Below the pieces are notes generated by a model. The model did not search any database, had not been told where the DNA came from, and saw nothing but the letters and a program-made list of their open reading frames with translations. Made by a program: the position numbers and the translations under genes. From Nocardia terrae (lineage in GTDB: Bacteria > Actinomycetota > Actinomycetes > Mycobacteriales > Mycobacteriaceae): 64,000 bases of DNA. Of the stretch, positions 47,921 through 56,371 are shown piece by piece; position 1 is the first letter of the stretch; the number at the start of each line of letters is the position of its first letter. The DNA is taken from assembly GCF_009760405.1 (NCBI RefSeq), contig NZ_WRPP01000002.1:868001-932000 (forward strand), written 5' to 3'.

Positions 47921-48820
47921 ATGACCGAACAGACCGCCGCCCAACGCTCCCCGAACCCGCCGATCGTCGCCGCCGTCGACAGTTCGGCCCTGTCCTATCA
48001 GGCCGCGGCCTGGGCGGCCGCCGATGCCGCCCTGCACGCGTGCCCGCTGCGCATCGTCACCTCGATCGCCATCGGGGTCGGATTCGGGCCCGAACCGCTG
48101 CTCTCGGACGCCGATATCGACTTTCTGCGCCGCGACGGCGAGCGCATCGTGGCGGAGGCGGCCCGGGTCGCCAAGCTGTCGGCACCCGATGCGGCGCTGT
48201 CCATTTCGACCGAGGTGACGCTGGAGCCGATCATCCCGCATCTGCTCGAGCTGTCCCGGCAGGCCCGGACCGTCGTGGTCGGCAGCCGGGGCCGGGGCGC
48301 GCTGCGCCGCGGTCTGCTCGGCTCGGTCAGCACCGCGGTCGCCCAGCACGCGCACTGCCCGGTCGCCGTCATCCCGGCCGCCGCGGGCCTGGATCCGATC
48401 TCCTCGGAGCGGCCGGTGCTGGTGGGCGTCGACGGATCCCCGAACAGCGTGCCCGCCCTCGAGATCGCCTTCCAGGAAGCCTCGTTGCGCAAGGTCGGCC
48501 TGAAGGCCCTGCACGCGTGGAGCGACCTGAGCGCCTACCTGCAGCCGATCCCGGGCTGGGACACCGTGCGAAACGAGGAGTCCGAAGCGCTGGCCGAACG
48601 CCTGGCGGGCTTCGGCGAACGCTACCCCGACGTCACCGTCGACCGAATCCTGGTGCGGGACAACCCCGCCCGCGCCCTGCTCGACGAATCCGACGGCGCT
48701 CAGCTGGTGGTCGTGGGCAGCCACGGGCGTGGCGGCTTCACCGGCATGCTGCTGGGCTCCACCGCCAATGCCGTCCTGCACAGCGCCGATTGCCCGACGC
48801 TGATCGTCCGGGCCGGCTGA
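47921..48820 (+). CDS. Universal stress protein, tandem domains
   Basis: 299 residues from ATG 47921 behind GAGGAG. ATP loops VVGSRGRGALRRGLLGSVS and VVGSHGRGGFTGMLLGSTA. Closest in plan to the USP at 28039. The first domain carries VDSSALSYQA in place of VDGS. Confidence 0.93.
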   Translation: MTEQTAAQRSPNPPIVAAVDSSALSYQAAAWAAADAALHACPLRIVTSIAIGVGFGPEPLLSDADIDFLRRDGERIVAEAARVAKLSAPDAALSISTEVTLEPIIPHLLELSRQARTVVVGSRGRGALRRGLLGSVSTAVAQHAHCPVAVIPAAAGLDPISSERPVLVGVDGSPNSVPALEIAFQEASLRKVGLKALHAWSDLSAYLQPIPGWDTVRNEESEALAERLAGFGERYPDVTVDRILVRDNPARALLDESDGAQLVVVGSHGRGGFTGMLLGSTANAVLHSADCPTLIVRAG

Positions 48821-48838
48821 GCCGAGGAGTCCGAGAAC

Positions 48839-49732
48839 ATGCCGCCGATCATCGAGATGCGGAATCTGACCAAACTCTACGGCCGGGCTCCCGCGCTGGA
48901 CGATGTCAGTCTCGACGTGCCGCCCGGGGTGGTGTTCGGGTATCTGGGTCCCAATGGCGCGGGCAAGACCACGACCATTCGCATGCTGGTCGGGCTCATG
49001 CGCCCGACCCGTGGGTCGGTGGCCGTCGCCGGCGCCGATCTCGTGCGCGAGCGGTCGGCGGCGCAGGCCCGCATCGGTTATCTCCCAGGGCAGTTCGTCG
49101 CCTACCAGGACCTCACGGCCGCGGAGTATCTGCGCTATCTCGCCCGGCTGCGCGGCGGCGTGGATCCCGTGTCGCTGGCTCGTCTGGTCGAGCGCATGGA
49201 CCTGGACACCTCGGTGCGGATCGGCGCGATGTCGCACGGGAACCGGCAGAAGGTCGGGATCGTGCAGGCGTTCATGGCCGAACCGGACCTGCTGGTGCTC
49301 GACGAGCCGACGCAGGGACTGGATCCGCTGGTCCAGCGGGAATTCCTGGACATGCTGCGCGAAGTCCGCGACGCGGGCCGCACCGTCTTCCTGTCCTCGC
49401 ACGTGCTCTCGGAGGTGCAGGCCGTGGCCGACACGGTCGCCATCCTGCGGCGCGGCAAGCTGGTCGAGGTGCGCTCGGTGGCGGAGCTGACCGCGCAGTC
49501 GCTGCGGCGGCTGGAACTCACTTTCGATGGGACACCGCCGGATTCGGGACTGCTGCGCGCGGTCGGCGGGGTCCGCTCGGTCGAGGCCGGTGATCACCTG
49601 CTGCGGGTCGAGGTCGACGGGTCGACGGCCGAGCTCCTCAAATTCGTCGCACCCTACGGGGTCAGCGACATCGTCAGCCACGAACCCGATCTCGAGGACG
49701 TCTTCCTCACCTACTACGGACAGGACCGCTGA
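48839..49732 (+). CDS. ABC transporter ATP-binding protein
   Basis: 297 residues. Walker [10 protein letters not shown], signature MSHGNRQKV, Walker B LLVLDEPTQGLDP, and the exporter-type C-terminal domain. Similar to the ATPase at 7393 (both have GNRQK and SSHVLSEV). ATG 48839 follows GAGGAG; the permease start overlaps its stop by 1 bp. Confidence 0.92.
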   Translation: MPPIIEMRNLTKLYGRAPALDDVSLDVPPGVVFGYLGPNGAGKTTTIRMLVGLMRPTRGSVAVAGADLVRERSAAQARIGYLPGQFVAYQDLTAAEYLRYLARLRGGVDPVSLARLVERMDLDTSVRIGAMSHGNRQKVGIVQAFMAEPDLLVLDEPTQGLDPLVQREFLDMLREVRDAGRTVFLSSHVLSEVQAVADTVAILRRGKLVEVRSVAELTAQSLRRLELTFDGTPPDSGLLRAVGGVRSVEAGDHLLRVEVDGSTAELLKFVAPYGVSDIVSHEPDLEDVFLTYYGQDR

Positions 49733-50526
49733 TGTTCGCCACCGTCTACCGCAAATGCCTGCGCGATCAACGCCGCGGGCTGCTCGGCTGGAGCATCGGC
49801 ATCGTCGCGCTCGTGCTGCTGGAATCGGCGCTGTGGCCGTCGATCTCGAACATCTCGGGCCTGAAGCAGCTGCTGGAGAGCTATCCCGAATCGCTGCGCA
49901 AGCTGTTCGCGATCGACGAATTCACCAGCGGCACCGGGTTTCTCAATACCGAGCTGTACAGCATGATGCTGCCGATCCTGTTCCTGGTCTTCGCGATCTC
50001 GCGTGGGGCACGGGCGATCGCGGGAGAAGAGGAGAGCGGCACCCTCGAGGTGTTGCTGATCACCAGGGTGACACCCGTACGACTGCTCCTCGAGCAGAGC
50101 GCGGTCCTGATCACCGGGCTGACGGTGCTGGGAACGGTCCTGTTCGCCACGGTGGTCGCCTGCTCGGCGGTGTTCGGCATGCACGTCGGCCTCGGCGCCG
50201 CCGCCACCGGTTCGGTGGCGATGATCGCGCTGGCCGCGCCGTTCGGCGGCCTGGCGCTCGCGGTCGGGGCCGCCACCGGCCGCCGCCTGGTCGCGCTCGC
50301 CACCGCGAGCGTTGCCGCGGTGGGCGCGTACGTGCTCTACGCGGCCTCGAAGATCGTCGAGTCCGTGCGGCCCTGGGGTCCTTGGTCACCGTTCCAGCAG
50401 GCCCTGGCCGACGGCCCGATGGGCGCCGGGTTGCGGCTGGGGTATCTGTGGCTCGGCATGGTCGCCGCCGCGTTCGTGGTGGCGGCGCTCGCGGTATTCG
50501 ACCGCCGTGACATCCGGGCGGTGTGA
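49732..50526 (+). CDS. ABC-2 type permease
   Basis: 264 residues and six predicted membrane helices with the ABC-2 signature around GARAIAGEEESGTLEVLL. Works with the ATPase before it; cargo unknown. Last gene of the USP-Rv1733c-USP-ABC run. Confidence 0.9.
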   Translation: MFATVYRKCLRDQRRGLLGWSIGIVALVLLESALWPSISNISGLKQLLESYPESLRKLFAIDEFTSGTGFLNTELYSMMLPILFLVFAISRGARAIAGEEESGTLEVLLITRVTPVRLLLEQSAVLITGLTVLGTVLFATVVACSAVFGMHVGLGAAATGSVAMIALAAPFGGLALAVGAATGRRLVALATASVAAVGAYVLYAASKIVESVRPWGPWSPFQQALADGPMGAGLRLGYLWLGMVAAAFVVAALAVFDRRDIRAV

Positions 50527-50552
50527 GCCCGCGGCGTTGGGCCCGGGGCGGG

Positions 50553-50566
50553 CGGTCTTAGGGCCC
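50553..50566 (+). promoter_or_regulatory. Candidate DosR box before the USP at 50671
   Basis: CGGTCTTAGGGCCC, 10 of 14 core positions, 105 bp before the start. Confidence 0.5.
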
Positions 50567-50670
50567 GGGACCCGATGACGATCGGCCGCAGTGTGAACAC
50601 CCCCGTTTTCCATACCGTGAGAGTGGGCGGCGATCCGCCGTCCGGGAAACCGCATCGTCGGGAGAGGGCA

Positions 50671-51594
50671 ATGAGCGATCAGGAATACGACGACCCGCAC
50701 CGGCTGGTCTCCGCGGGAGTGGTTGTGGGAGTGGACGGTTCGCCGGGTTCGGAGATCGCCCTGCGCTGGGCGGCCGACCTCGCGGCGAGCCGCGACCGGG
50801 AACTGCAGCTGATCCACGGCCTGGACCTGGTGGGCACCAGCGCCGTCGTGGGTCCCTACGCGGTCGTGACCCCCGCGGTGATCGATGCCGTGCAGGAGAA
50901 GGGCCGGGCGGTGATCCGCCACGCCCGCGAGATCGTGCGGGCCGCGCACCCGGACCTGGTGGTGACCGCGCATCTGTACAACGATTCGGCCGCCGGGCTG
51001 CTGGTCGATCTCAGCGCGCAGGCCTACGCCGTGGTGCTGGGCGCGACCGGAAACGCCGGAACCCTGGCGCATCTGGGCTCGACGCTGCTGTCGGTCACCG
51101 CGCACGCCAAGGGCAATGTGGTCGTGGTGCGCCCGGATCCGCAGGCGGACAACACGGTTCGCGAAACGGGTCCAGTGGTGGTCGGCATCGATTGCGGCCC
51201 GGTCAGCGAACCCGCCATCGCGGCGGCCTTCGCCGAGGCGTCCGAGCGCGGGGCGGAACTGGTGGCCGTGCACATCTGGAGCGACTGGAGCGCGGGCATG
51301 TTCGCCGGGGAGCGTCCGATGCCGACACTCGACGACGCCGAGCAGGTGGAAGAGCTGGTGATGTCCGAGCGGCTGGCCGGGTGGCAGGAGAAGTACCCCG
51401 ACGTCCACGTGGTCCGCCGCATCTACTTCACCTCGCCGGCGACACAACTGCAGCAGTGGTCCAAGCGCGCACAGCTGCTCGTGGTGGGCAACCGCGGCCG
51501 CGGTGGGTTCGTGGGGATGCTGCTCGGTTCGACCGCGCATTCGCTGGTGCAGCACGCGCACTGCCCGGTGATGGTCGTCCACGCGACCGAATGA
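50671..51594 (+). CDS. Universal stress protein, tandem domains
   Basis: 307 residues from ATG 50671 behind GGAGAGG. VVVGVDGSPGSEIALRWAA opens the first domain. ATP loops LGATGNAGTLAHLGSTL and VVGNRGRGGFVGMLLGSTA are both usable. It stands alone with its own candidate DosR box and ends in a hairpin. Confidence 0.93.
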   Translation: MSDQEYDDPHRLVSAGVVVGVDGSPGSEIALRWAADLAASRDRELQLIHGLDLVGTSAVVGPYAVVTPAVIDAVQEKGRAVIRHAREIVRAAHPDLVVTAHLYNDSAAGLLVDLSAQAYAVVLGATGNAGTLAHLGSTLLSVTAHAKGNVVVVRPDPQADNTVRETGPVVVGIDCGPVSEPAIAAAFAEASERGAELVAVHIWSDWSAGMFAGERPMPTLDDAEQVEELVMSERLAGWQEKYPDVHVVRRIYFTSPATQLQQWSKRAQLLVVGNRGRGGFVGMLLGSTAHSLVQHAHCPVMVVHATE

Positions 51595-51599
51595 GCGTC

Positions 51600-51625
51600 G
51601 GGCCGGGCGGATCACCGCCCGGCCC
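51600..51625. terminator. Bidirectional hairpin
   Basis: Perfect 11-bp stem GGGCCGGGCGG / CCGCCCGGCCC with loop ATCA between converging USP and desaturase genes. Confidence 0.8.
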
Positions 51626-51633
51626 TTGCCGTT

Positions 51634-52593
51634 TCAGACCCGGGCGCGTTCGCGAGCCAGGGCGCGGTCGCGCTGTTCCTCGAAGCGGGGGATCTGCACG
51701 TGCTCGAGGTTGGACAGGTAATCGGCCAGCCGTTCCCGCGCCCGCTCGCCGCGCGGACCGAAATCGGTGCGGCCCATGACATTCCAGTGCCGCAGTACCG
51801 GCATCAGGACATCCTCGTAGTGCTGGCGCAGATCGTAGACGCCGTGTTTGGCCATCAGCACGCCGTTGCGGCGGAAGTTGGGCATCCCGACGCCGGGCAT
51901 GCGGAAGTTCTCCACGATCAGGTCGATGGCCTCCATCGCCTGGTCCGGGACGAGCTCGAGGGCCGCGCCGCACAGGGTGCGGTAGAAGATCATGTGCAGG
52001 TTCTCGTCGAGGGCCAGCCGCTGCATGATGGCGTCGGCGACGGGATCGTCGCAGAACCTGGCGGTATTGCGGTGGCTGATCCGGGTCGCGAGCTCCTGGA
52101 AGCTGACATAGGCCACCGAGTACAGGAATCCGGCGTGGGCCGCGGCGGTGGCGGGGTCGACCGGCGCCGCGAAACCGGTTGTCATGTGCGCCATCCGGTC
52201 GTTCTCGAGAGCGACCGGGTCGACGCCGCGGGTCACGACCAGATAGTCGCGCAGCACGACGCTGTGCCGGTTCTCCTCGGCGGTCCAGCGCCCCACCCAG
52301 GTGCCCCAGGCGCCGTCGCGGGAGAAGTTCTCGGCGATCTCGCGGTGGTAGGAGGGCAGATTGTCCTCGGTCAGCAGGTTCGTGACCAGTGCGGCCTTGG
52401 CGACCTCGGAGAGCCTGGATTGTTCGGGATCCCAGTCGGTTCCGCCGAGCTGCGCGAAATTGCGGCCGTCGTCCCAGGGCACGTAGTCGTGCGGGTGCCA
52501 GTCCTTGAACACCGACAGATGCCGGTCCAGCGCCTGCCCGGCGACCGGTTCGAGTTCGACGAGGATCTCACGCTGGGTCAGCTCACGTGCCAC
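51634..52593 (-). CDS. Acyl-ACP desaturase (stearoyl-ACP type)
   Basis: 319 residues, soluble diiron desaturase. Iron ligands are carried by the two E-x-x-H motifs EENRH and DENLH plus Glu in NLLTEDNLP. It places a double bond in acyl-ACP, needing oxygen and reduced ferredoxin. The start is GTG 52593 by family length; the ribosome site (AGGAAGG) is 15 bases away. M. tuberculosis DesA1/DesA2 are relatives. A good DosR-like box lies 71 bp upstream, odd for an oxygen-using enzyme. Confidence 0.88.
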   Translation of the reverse strand: MARELTQREILVELEPVAGQALDRHLSVFKDWHPHDYVPWDDGRNFAQLGGTDWDPEQSRLSEVAKAALVTNLLTEDNLPSYHREIAENFSRDGAWGTWVGRWTAEENRHSVVLRDYLVVTRGVDPVALENDRMAHMTTGFAAPVDPATAAAHAGFLYSVAYVSFQELATRISHRNTARFCDDPVADAIMQRLALDENLHMIFYRTLCGAALELVPDQAMEAIDLIVENFRMPGVGMPNFRRNGVLMAKHGVYDLRQHYEDVLMPVLRHWNVMGRTDFGPRGERARERLADYLSNLEHVQIPRFEEQRDRALARERARV

Positions 52594-52663
52594 GGAGGTG
52601 GTCCGCCTTCCTGTCCGATGAATGGGCCTAGCCCACCGTTGCGCGCGGCGCGGAGCGTGGACA

Positions 52664-52680
52664 GAGCCGAAAGTCCCCAC
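52664..52680 (-). promoter_or_regulatory. Strong candidate DosR box before the desaturase
   Basis: Minus strand GTGGGGACTTTCGGCTC, 11 of 14 core positions. A separate perfect inverted repeat, TGGGCCTAGCCCA, lies at 52623-52635, nearer the start. Confidence 0.6.
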
Positions 52681-52704
52681 CGGACAGGTACTTCGATCGT
52701 GACC

Positions 52705-53700
52705 TCAGCGGATGGTGAAGAAGTCGTGGATCGGACGGCGCGGGGTCGGGACCCACGGGTCGTTGTCGGGAGCCTTGCCGATCCGGATCACCAGCTGCGG
52801 CCGGTAGTTCGGATGGGTGAGTCCGGCCAGCGCCCTGCGCCCGCCGGGAAGTTCGGTGATGTGGGTGAGCGCGCAGGTGGACATCCCCTCCACGGTGCAC
52901 TCGAGCAGTGCGACCGAGAGCGCCTCGCCGGTGCGCAGCCAGTCGGCCGGAGCGTCGCTCTCGGTGCTGAGCACGACCAGGCGGGCCCGGTCCTCGGTGG
53001 TCTCGGCGCGGCGCAGCGAGTGCTTCGCGGCCGGGAACGGGCGCCCGACGCTGACGCGGGCCGCCTCGGCATCGGAGAGCAAGGCCTCGGGCGGTACGCC
53101 TTCGGGCCCACCGGAATGACCTGTCCACCAGCCGATCTCGGCCTGATACATCATGTCGTGGCGGCGCAGGGCGGCGGCCTGCTCGGTGGCGGCGGCGAGG
53201 CGCGGGCGCACGTCATCGGCGAGCGCGTCCAGTTCGACGTAGTGCGGGGAGGTCAGCATGCGCAATCGATGCAACAGCTCGTCCCAGTGCTCCGGCGGTT
53301 CCATGGGCAGCCGGTCGGTGTGCCGGTTGTCCATCGCCGCCGCGCGCGAGTAGAGCCCGGGCGGCGGCGAATCCCAGGGCCGGAAACGGATTTCGGCCAG
53401 GTGCTCGGGCTCGGCCGGGTTCGGGAACCGGATCGTGTCGGTATGCCAGCCGCGTGCGCCCAGCGCGGTGCGCACATGCTGGAGCATCGCGCCGCAGCTG
53501 ATGATCATCTGGCGGCCGTGCGGATCCATGGCGCTGAGCAGCCGGTCCGGGTCGCTGAACAGGTGCAGGACCTCGCCGTCGAGCACCCAGCGCCACGGCT
53601 GGGTGTTGTGCACCGAGGGTGCGCGCGAGGCCCGCCGCATCGCCTCCAACATGGTGTGGCGGTCGGGGATCGCGACGGAAGGAGAGTTCATGGCGGTCAT
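52705..53700 (-). CDS. Acg-family nitroreductase-like protein (second copy)
   Basis: 331 residues. RASRAPSVHNTQPWRW, GRQMIISCGAMLQH and MSTCALTHITELPGG match the copy at 10021 throughout. The start is ATG 53700 or ATG 53691; neither has a clear ribosome site, as for the other copy. A candidate DosR box lies 36 bp before. In M. tuberculosis the DosR regulon also has several Acg paralogues. Confidence 0.9.
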   Translation of the reverse strand: MTAMNSPSVAIPDRHTMLEAMRRASRAPSVHNTQPWRWVLDGEVLHLFSDPDRLLSAMDPHGRQMIISCGAMLQHVRTALGARGWHTDTIRFPNPAEPEHLAEIRFRPWDSPPPGLYSRAAAMDNRHTDRLPMEPPEHWDELLHRLRMLTSPHYVELDALADDVRPRLAAATEQAAALRRHDMMYQAEIGWWTGHSGGPEGVPPEALLSDAEAARVSVGRPFPAAKHSLRRAETTEDRARLVVLSTESDAPADWLRTGEALSVALLECTVEGMSTCALTHITELPGGRRALAGLTHPNYRPQLVIRIGKAPDNDPWVPTPRRPIHDFFTIR

Positions 53701-53735
53701 GAATTCAGTGTTCGCGCCGACAAGATCATCGAGCA

Positions 53736-53749
53736 GGGCCCGATGTCCC
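53736..53749 (-). promoter_or_regulatory. Candidate DosR box before Acg2
   Basis: Minus strand GGGACATCGGGCCC, 10 of 14 core positions, 36 bp before the Acg2 start. Confidence 0.6.
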
Positions 53750-53830
53750 GCCCGCCCGTGACCTTCGACAGCGATCACCCGACCAGCAACTCCACCGAGT
53801 CCGGCTCAGCCCAAGGTGCCCCGTGACGAG

Positions 53831-53844
53831 AGGTCTTTCGGCTC
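53831..53844 (+). promoter_or_regulatory. Candidate DosR box before the first three-helix protein
   Basis: AGGTCTTTCGGCTC, 9 of 14 core positions, 43 bp before the gene. Confidence 0.45.
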
Positions 53845-53886
53845 TGCTGCGCTGCCGGTCCGGGCGAGCAGCCTGTAGGCGTGATC

Positions 53887-54141
53887 ATGACTCTTGGCGC
53901 CGCCCAGCCGGCGCGGACGATGGAGCCCCGCATGTTCGAGCAGACCGTGGATCGGCTGTGCCTCGAGTTCGGCGGCAGCGCGCCGCGCGACCACATCGAG
54001 TCGGTGCTGCGCCGGAGCCTGTCCGACCTGGCGGGCAGCCCCGTCGGCGCCCTCCCCGAACTCGGCGAACGCCTCGCCCGCCAACGCCTCTCGGACGCCT
54101 CGCCGGCCCCACACCCCGTCCCGGCGCTGGTCGTCGCCTGA
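53887..54141 (+). CDS. Three-helix-bundle dimerisation-type small protein (first copy)
   Basis: 84 residues from ATG 53887; ATG 53920 and 53932 are also possible and no ribosome site decides. The core EQTVDRLCLEFGGSAPRDHI, followed by LAGSPVGALPELGERLARQRL (given in part), is the pattern of the small three-helix bundle proteins common in mycolic-acid actinomycetes. Function unknown; dimerisation is the family guess. The C-terminal 15 residues are low complexity. Confidence 0.65.
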   Translation: MTLGAAQPARTMEPRMFEQTVDRLCLEFGGSAPRDHIESVLRRSLSDLAGSPVGALPELGERLARQRLSDASPAPHPVPALVVA

Positions 54142-54216
54142 CGCACACAGCCCCTCGCTCGCGCGGCGCTCCCCGTCCGCGCCCGATCCCCCCGGGCCCG
54201 ATTCCCCTGTGGGCCA

Positions 54217-54230
54217 GGGCCCAATGTCTC
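54217..54230 (-). promoter_or_regulatory. Candidate DosR box before the second three-helix protein
   Basis: Minus strand GAGACATTGGGCCC, 10 of 14 core positions, 37 bp before the start. Confidence 0.5.
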
Positions 54231-54266
54231 TACGCCCGCCCATGACCGCCCGTAGATCATCGGTGC

Positions 54267-54476
54267 ATGCGAACCGACGAAGCCACTCAAATCCAGCTCG
54301 TCCAGGACAACCTGATCAGCCATCACCCCGAAGTCCCCGCCAGCGTCATCGCCGAAATGGTCGCCCACGCCCGTGAAGCCCTCACCGACGCCAGAATCCG
54401 CCACTTCGTCCCCCTCCTGATCGAACGCCGCGCCCGCATCGAACTGTCGATGTACCGAACCGCCGCGGCCCACTGA
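54267..54476 (+). CDS. Three-helix-bundle dimerisation-type small protein (second copy)
   Basis: 69 residues, ATG 54267. SHHPEVPASVIAEMVAHA and ARIRHFVPLLIERRARIEL are the family's second and third helices. It is more typical than the first copy and is separated from it by 125 bp with its own candidate box, so it is probably transcribed by itself. Function unknown. Confidence 0.78.
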   Translation: MRTDEATQIQLVQDNLISHHPEVPASVIAEMVAHAREALTDARIRHFVPLLIERRARIELSMYRTAAAH

Positions 54477-54562
54477 CCACTGTGTGCCCGTGCGGGCGAT
54501 CCGCGCGCAGATACGTCGTGCGCGACTATCGTCTATCTCACCGTGACTGCGAGGTGAATCGA

Positions 54563-55585
54563 ATGTGGTCCATGCGGGCGTGGTGGGGTCTGGCGGGATT
54601 GGCGCTGGTGGCAGGGTGCTCGTCGTCGACGGGTCCGGCCACGACCGGCGGCCGATTGCCTTTGCACAGGGTCTCCGAGGTCGCGTTGACCGGCGGACCG
54701 TCCCGACTCGATTACGCGAGCCTGGATTCGGGCCGGGGTCTGATGTTCCTCGCGCACATGGGGGCGGGGCAGATCGTCGAGGTGGACGTCCGCGCGCACA
54801 CCGTCGTGCGGACGATTCCGGATACCCCCGATGTGCACGGTGTGCTGGTCGTAGCGGACAAGCATCGTGTGTACGCGACGGTGACCGGTCGCGATCAGAT
54901 CGTGGCTTTCGACGAGGACAGCGGCGCGGTGTCGTTCACCGCGGCGACCGGCGATTACCCCGACGGGCTGGCCTACGACCCGATCCGGAACGCGGTGTGG
55001 TCCACCAATGAGCGGGCGGGTACCGAGACGGTGGTCGACGCGGATACCGGAACCGTGCGCGGGACAGTCGCTTTGGGCGGTGAGGTGGGCAATGTCGTCT
55101 ACGACGCGACAGCCGACCGGATGGTGGTGGCGGTACAGGGGCATGGCGAACTCGCCGTCGTCGCACCCGATTCGCTGGCGGTCACCGACCACATTCCGAC
55201 GCCCGGGTGCTCCGGGCCGCACGGACAGGCACTCGATGCGAGTCAGCGGGTCATGTACGTCGGCTGCGAGGACAACGCCACCCTCGTGACCGTGGACCTC
55301 GCGAAACATGTTGTCACCGAGCACAACAGCGTCGGCGAGACGCCCGACGTGCTCGCCTACGATCCGGGCCCGCAGCGACTGTACGTGGCCACCGAGACCG
55401 GCTGGGTCAGCATCTTCGAGCGACACGGCGGGCACCTGAACCCCGCCGGGGCCGAGCATCTGGCCGACAGCGCCCACATCGTGGTCGTCGATCCCGCCGA
55501 CCACCACAGCTACTTCCCGATCGCGACCGCGGACGGCGGGCCCGCGCTCTGGGAGTACGAACCCGCCGCGCAGGCAGGCGGGTGA
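54563..55585 (+). CDS. Beta-propeller lipoprotein (YncE-like)
   Basis: 340 residues. Signal peptide with lipobox LVAGC (Cys at about 19), then about seven repeats of the YncE/NHL type (VHGVLVVADKHRVYATVTG, GLAYDPIRNAVWSTNE and so on). It should sit outside the membrane as a binding scaffold; the ligand is unknown. ATG 54563 follows GAGGTGA. No DosR-like box is seen in front of it, so I treat it as the first gene outside the island. Confidence 0.85.
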   Translation: MWSMRAWWGLAGLALVAGCSSSTGPATTGGRLPLHRVSEVALTGGPSRLDYASLDSGRGLMFLAHMGAGQIVEVDVRAHTVVRTIPDTPDVHGVLVVADKHRVYATVTGRDQIVAFDEDSGAVSFTAATGDYPDGLAYDPIRNAVWSTNERAGTETVVDADTGTVRGTVALGGEVGNVVYDATADRMVVAVQGHGELAVVAPDSLAVTDHIPTPGCSGPHGQALDASQRVMYVGCEDNATLVTVDLAKHVVTEHNSVGETPDVLAYDPGPQRLYVATETGWVSIFERHGGHLNPAGAEHLADSAHIVVVDPADHHSYFPIATADGGPALWEYEPAAQAGG

Positions 55586-55591
55586 CCGGGT

Positions 55592-56371
55592 TCAGCGGAA
55601 GCACTCGCGCAGGGCCGCGGCTACCGGCGCGGGATCCTCGGGGTTGTGGTATTGGCCGGGCAACACGAGGGAATGGGCCCGGGGGAGTGTGGATTGGAGG
55701 AGTTCGACGCTTTTCGTGCCGTAGGAGTCGGTGAGTTCGCCGGACAGCAGAAGCGTCGGGAGGGTGATCGCGGACCACGGGGAGATGTCGGGGTCCATGG
55801 CGGTCAGGCATTCGAGGTCGGCGACGAGGCCAGGGGCTCGGAAGGCGAGACCGTCGGCGAGGGGGCGGAGATGTTCGTCGGGGATGACGGAATCCATGAT
55901 GGCGGTGAAGAATTCGACGATCGCGTCCGCGGGCCGGTCGTCGGCGACGAGGGTGCGGATGGTGGCGAGGGTCGGGGCCAGTGGGGGACCGGCGAGAACA
56001 ACCGGGGGTTCGTAGAGGGCCAGGCGGCGGACCATCGAGGGGTCCCGGTGCATGGCGTGCAGGGTGACCAGGCCGCCTGCCGAGTGGCCGAAGACGAAAG
56101 CGGGTTCGCCGAGGGTGGCGAGGACGGCGGCGAGATCGGTGGCCTGGGTGCTGAATCGGGCGGGGCGCGGGCCGTTTCCGCTGGGGCCGTAATCGCGGCG
56201 TTCGATCACGACGACGCGGTAGTCGGGGGCCAGCAGCTCGGCCAGGTCGTCATAGTTGCCGGTGGTGACGAGCGCGCCGTGAACGATCACCAGCGGCGGA
56301 CCTTCCCCGCGAGTGTGGAAGACGATGCGGGTTCCGTCCGCCGAGGTGACAGTGTCGGTGCGTTGCGTCAT
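55592..56371 (-). CDS. Alpha/beta hydrolase
   Basis: 259 residues. HGALVTTG oxyanion strand, nucleophile elbow GHSAGG, acid Asp in the SGELTDSYG region and His in GQYHN. The ATG overlaps the mqo stop by 4 bp, so it is co-translated with malate:quinone oxidoreductase. The substrate is unknown. Confidence 0.9.
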   Translation of the reverse strand: MTQRTDTVTSADGTRIVFHTRGEGPPLVIVHGALVTTGNYDDLAELLAPDYRVVVIERRDYGPSGNGPRPARFSTQATDLAAVLATLGEPAFVFGHSAGGLVTLHAMHRDPSMVRRLALYEPPVVLAGPPLAPTLATIRTLVADDRPADAIVEFFTAIMDSVIPDEHLRPLADGLAFRAPGLVADLECLTAMDPDISPWSAITLPTLLLSGELTDSYGTKSVELLQSTLPRAHSLVLPGQYHNPEDPAPVAAALRECFR

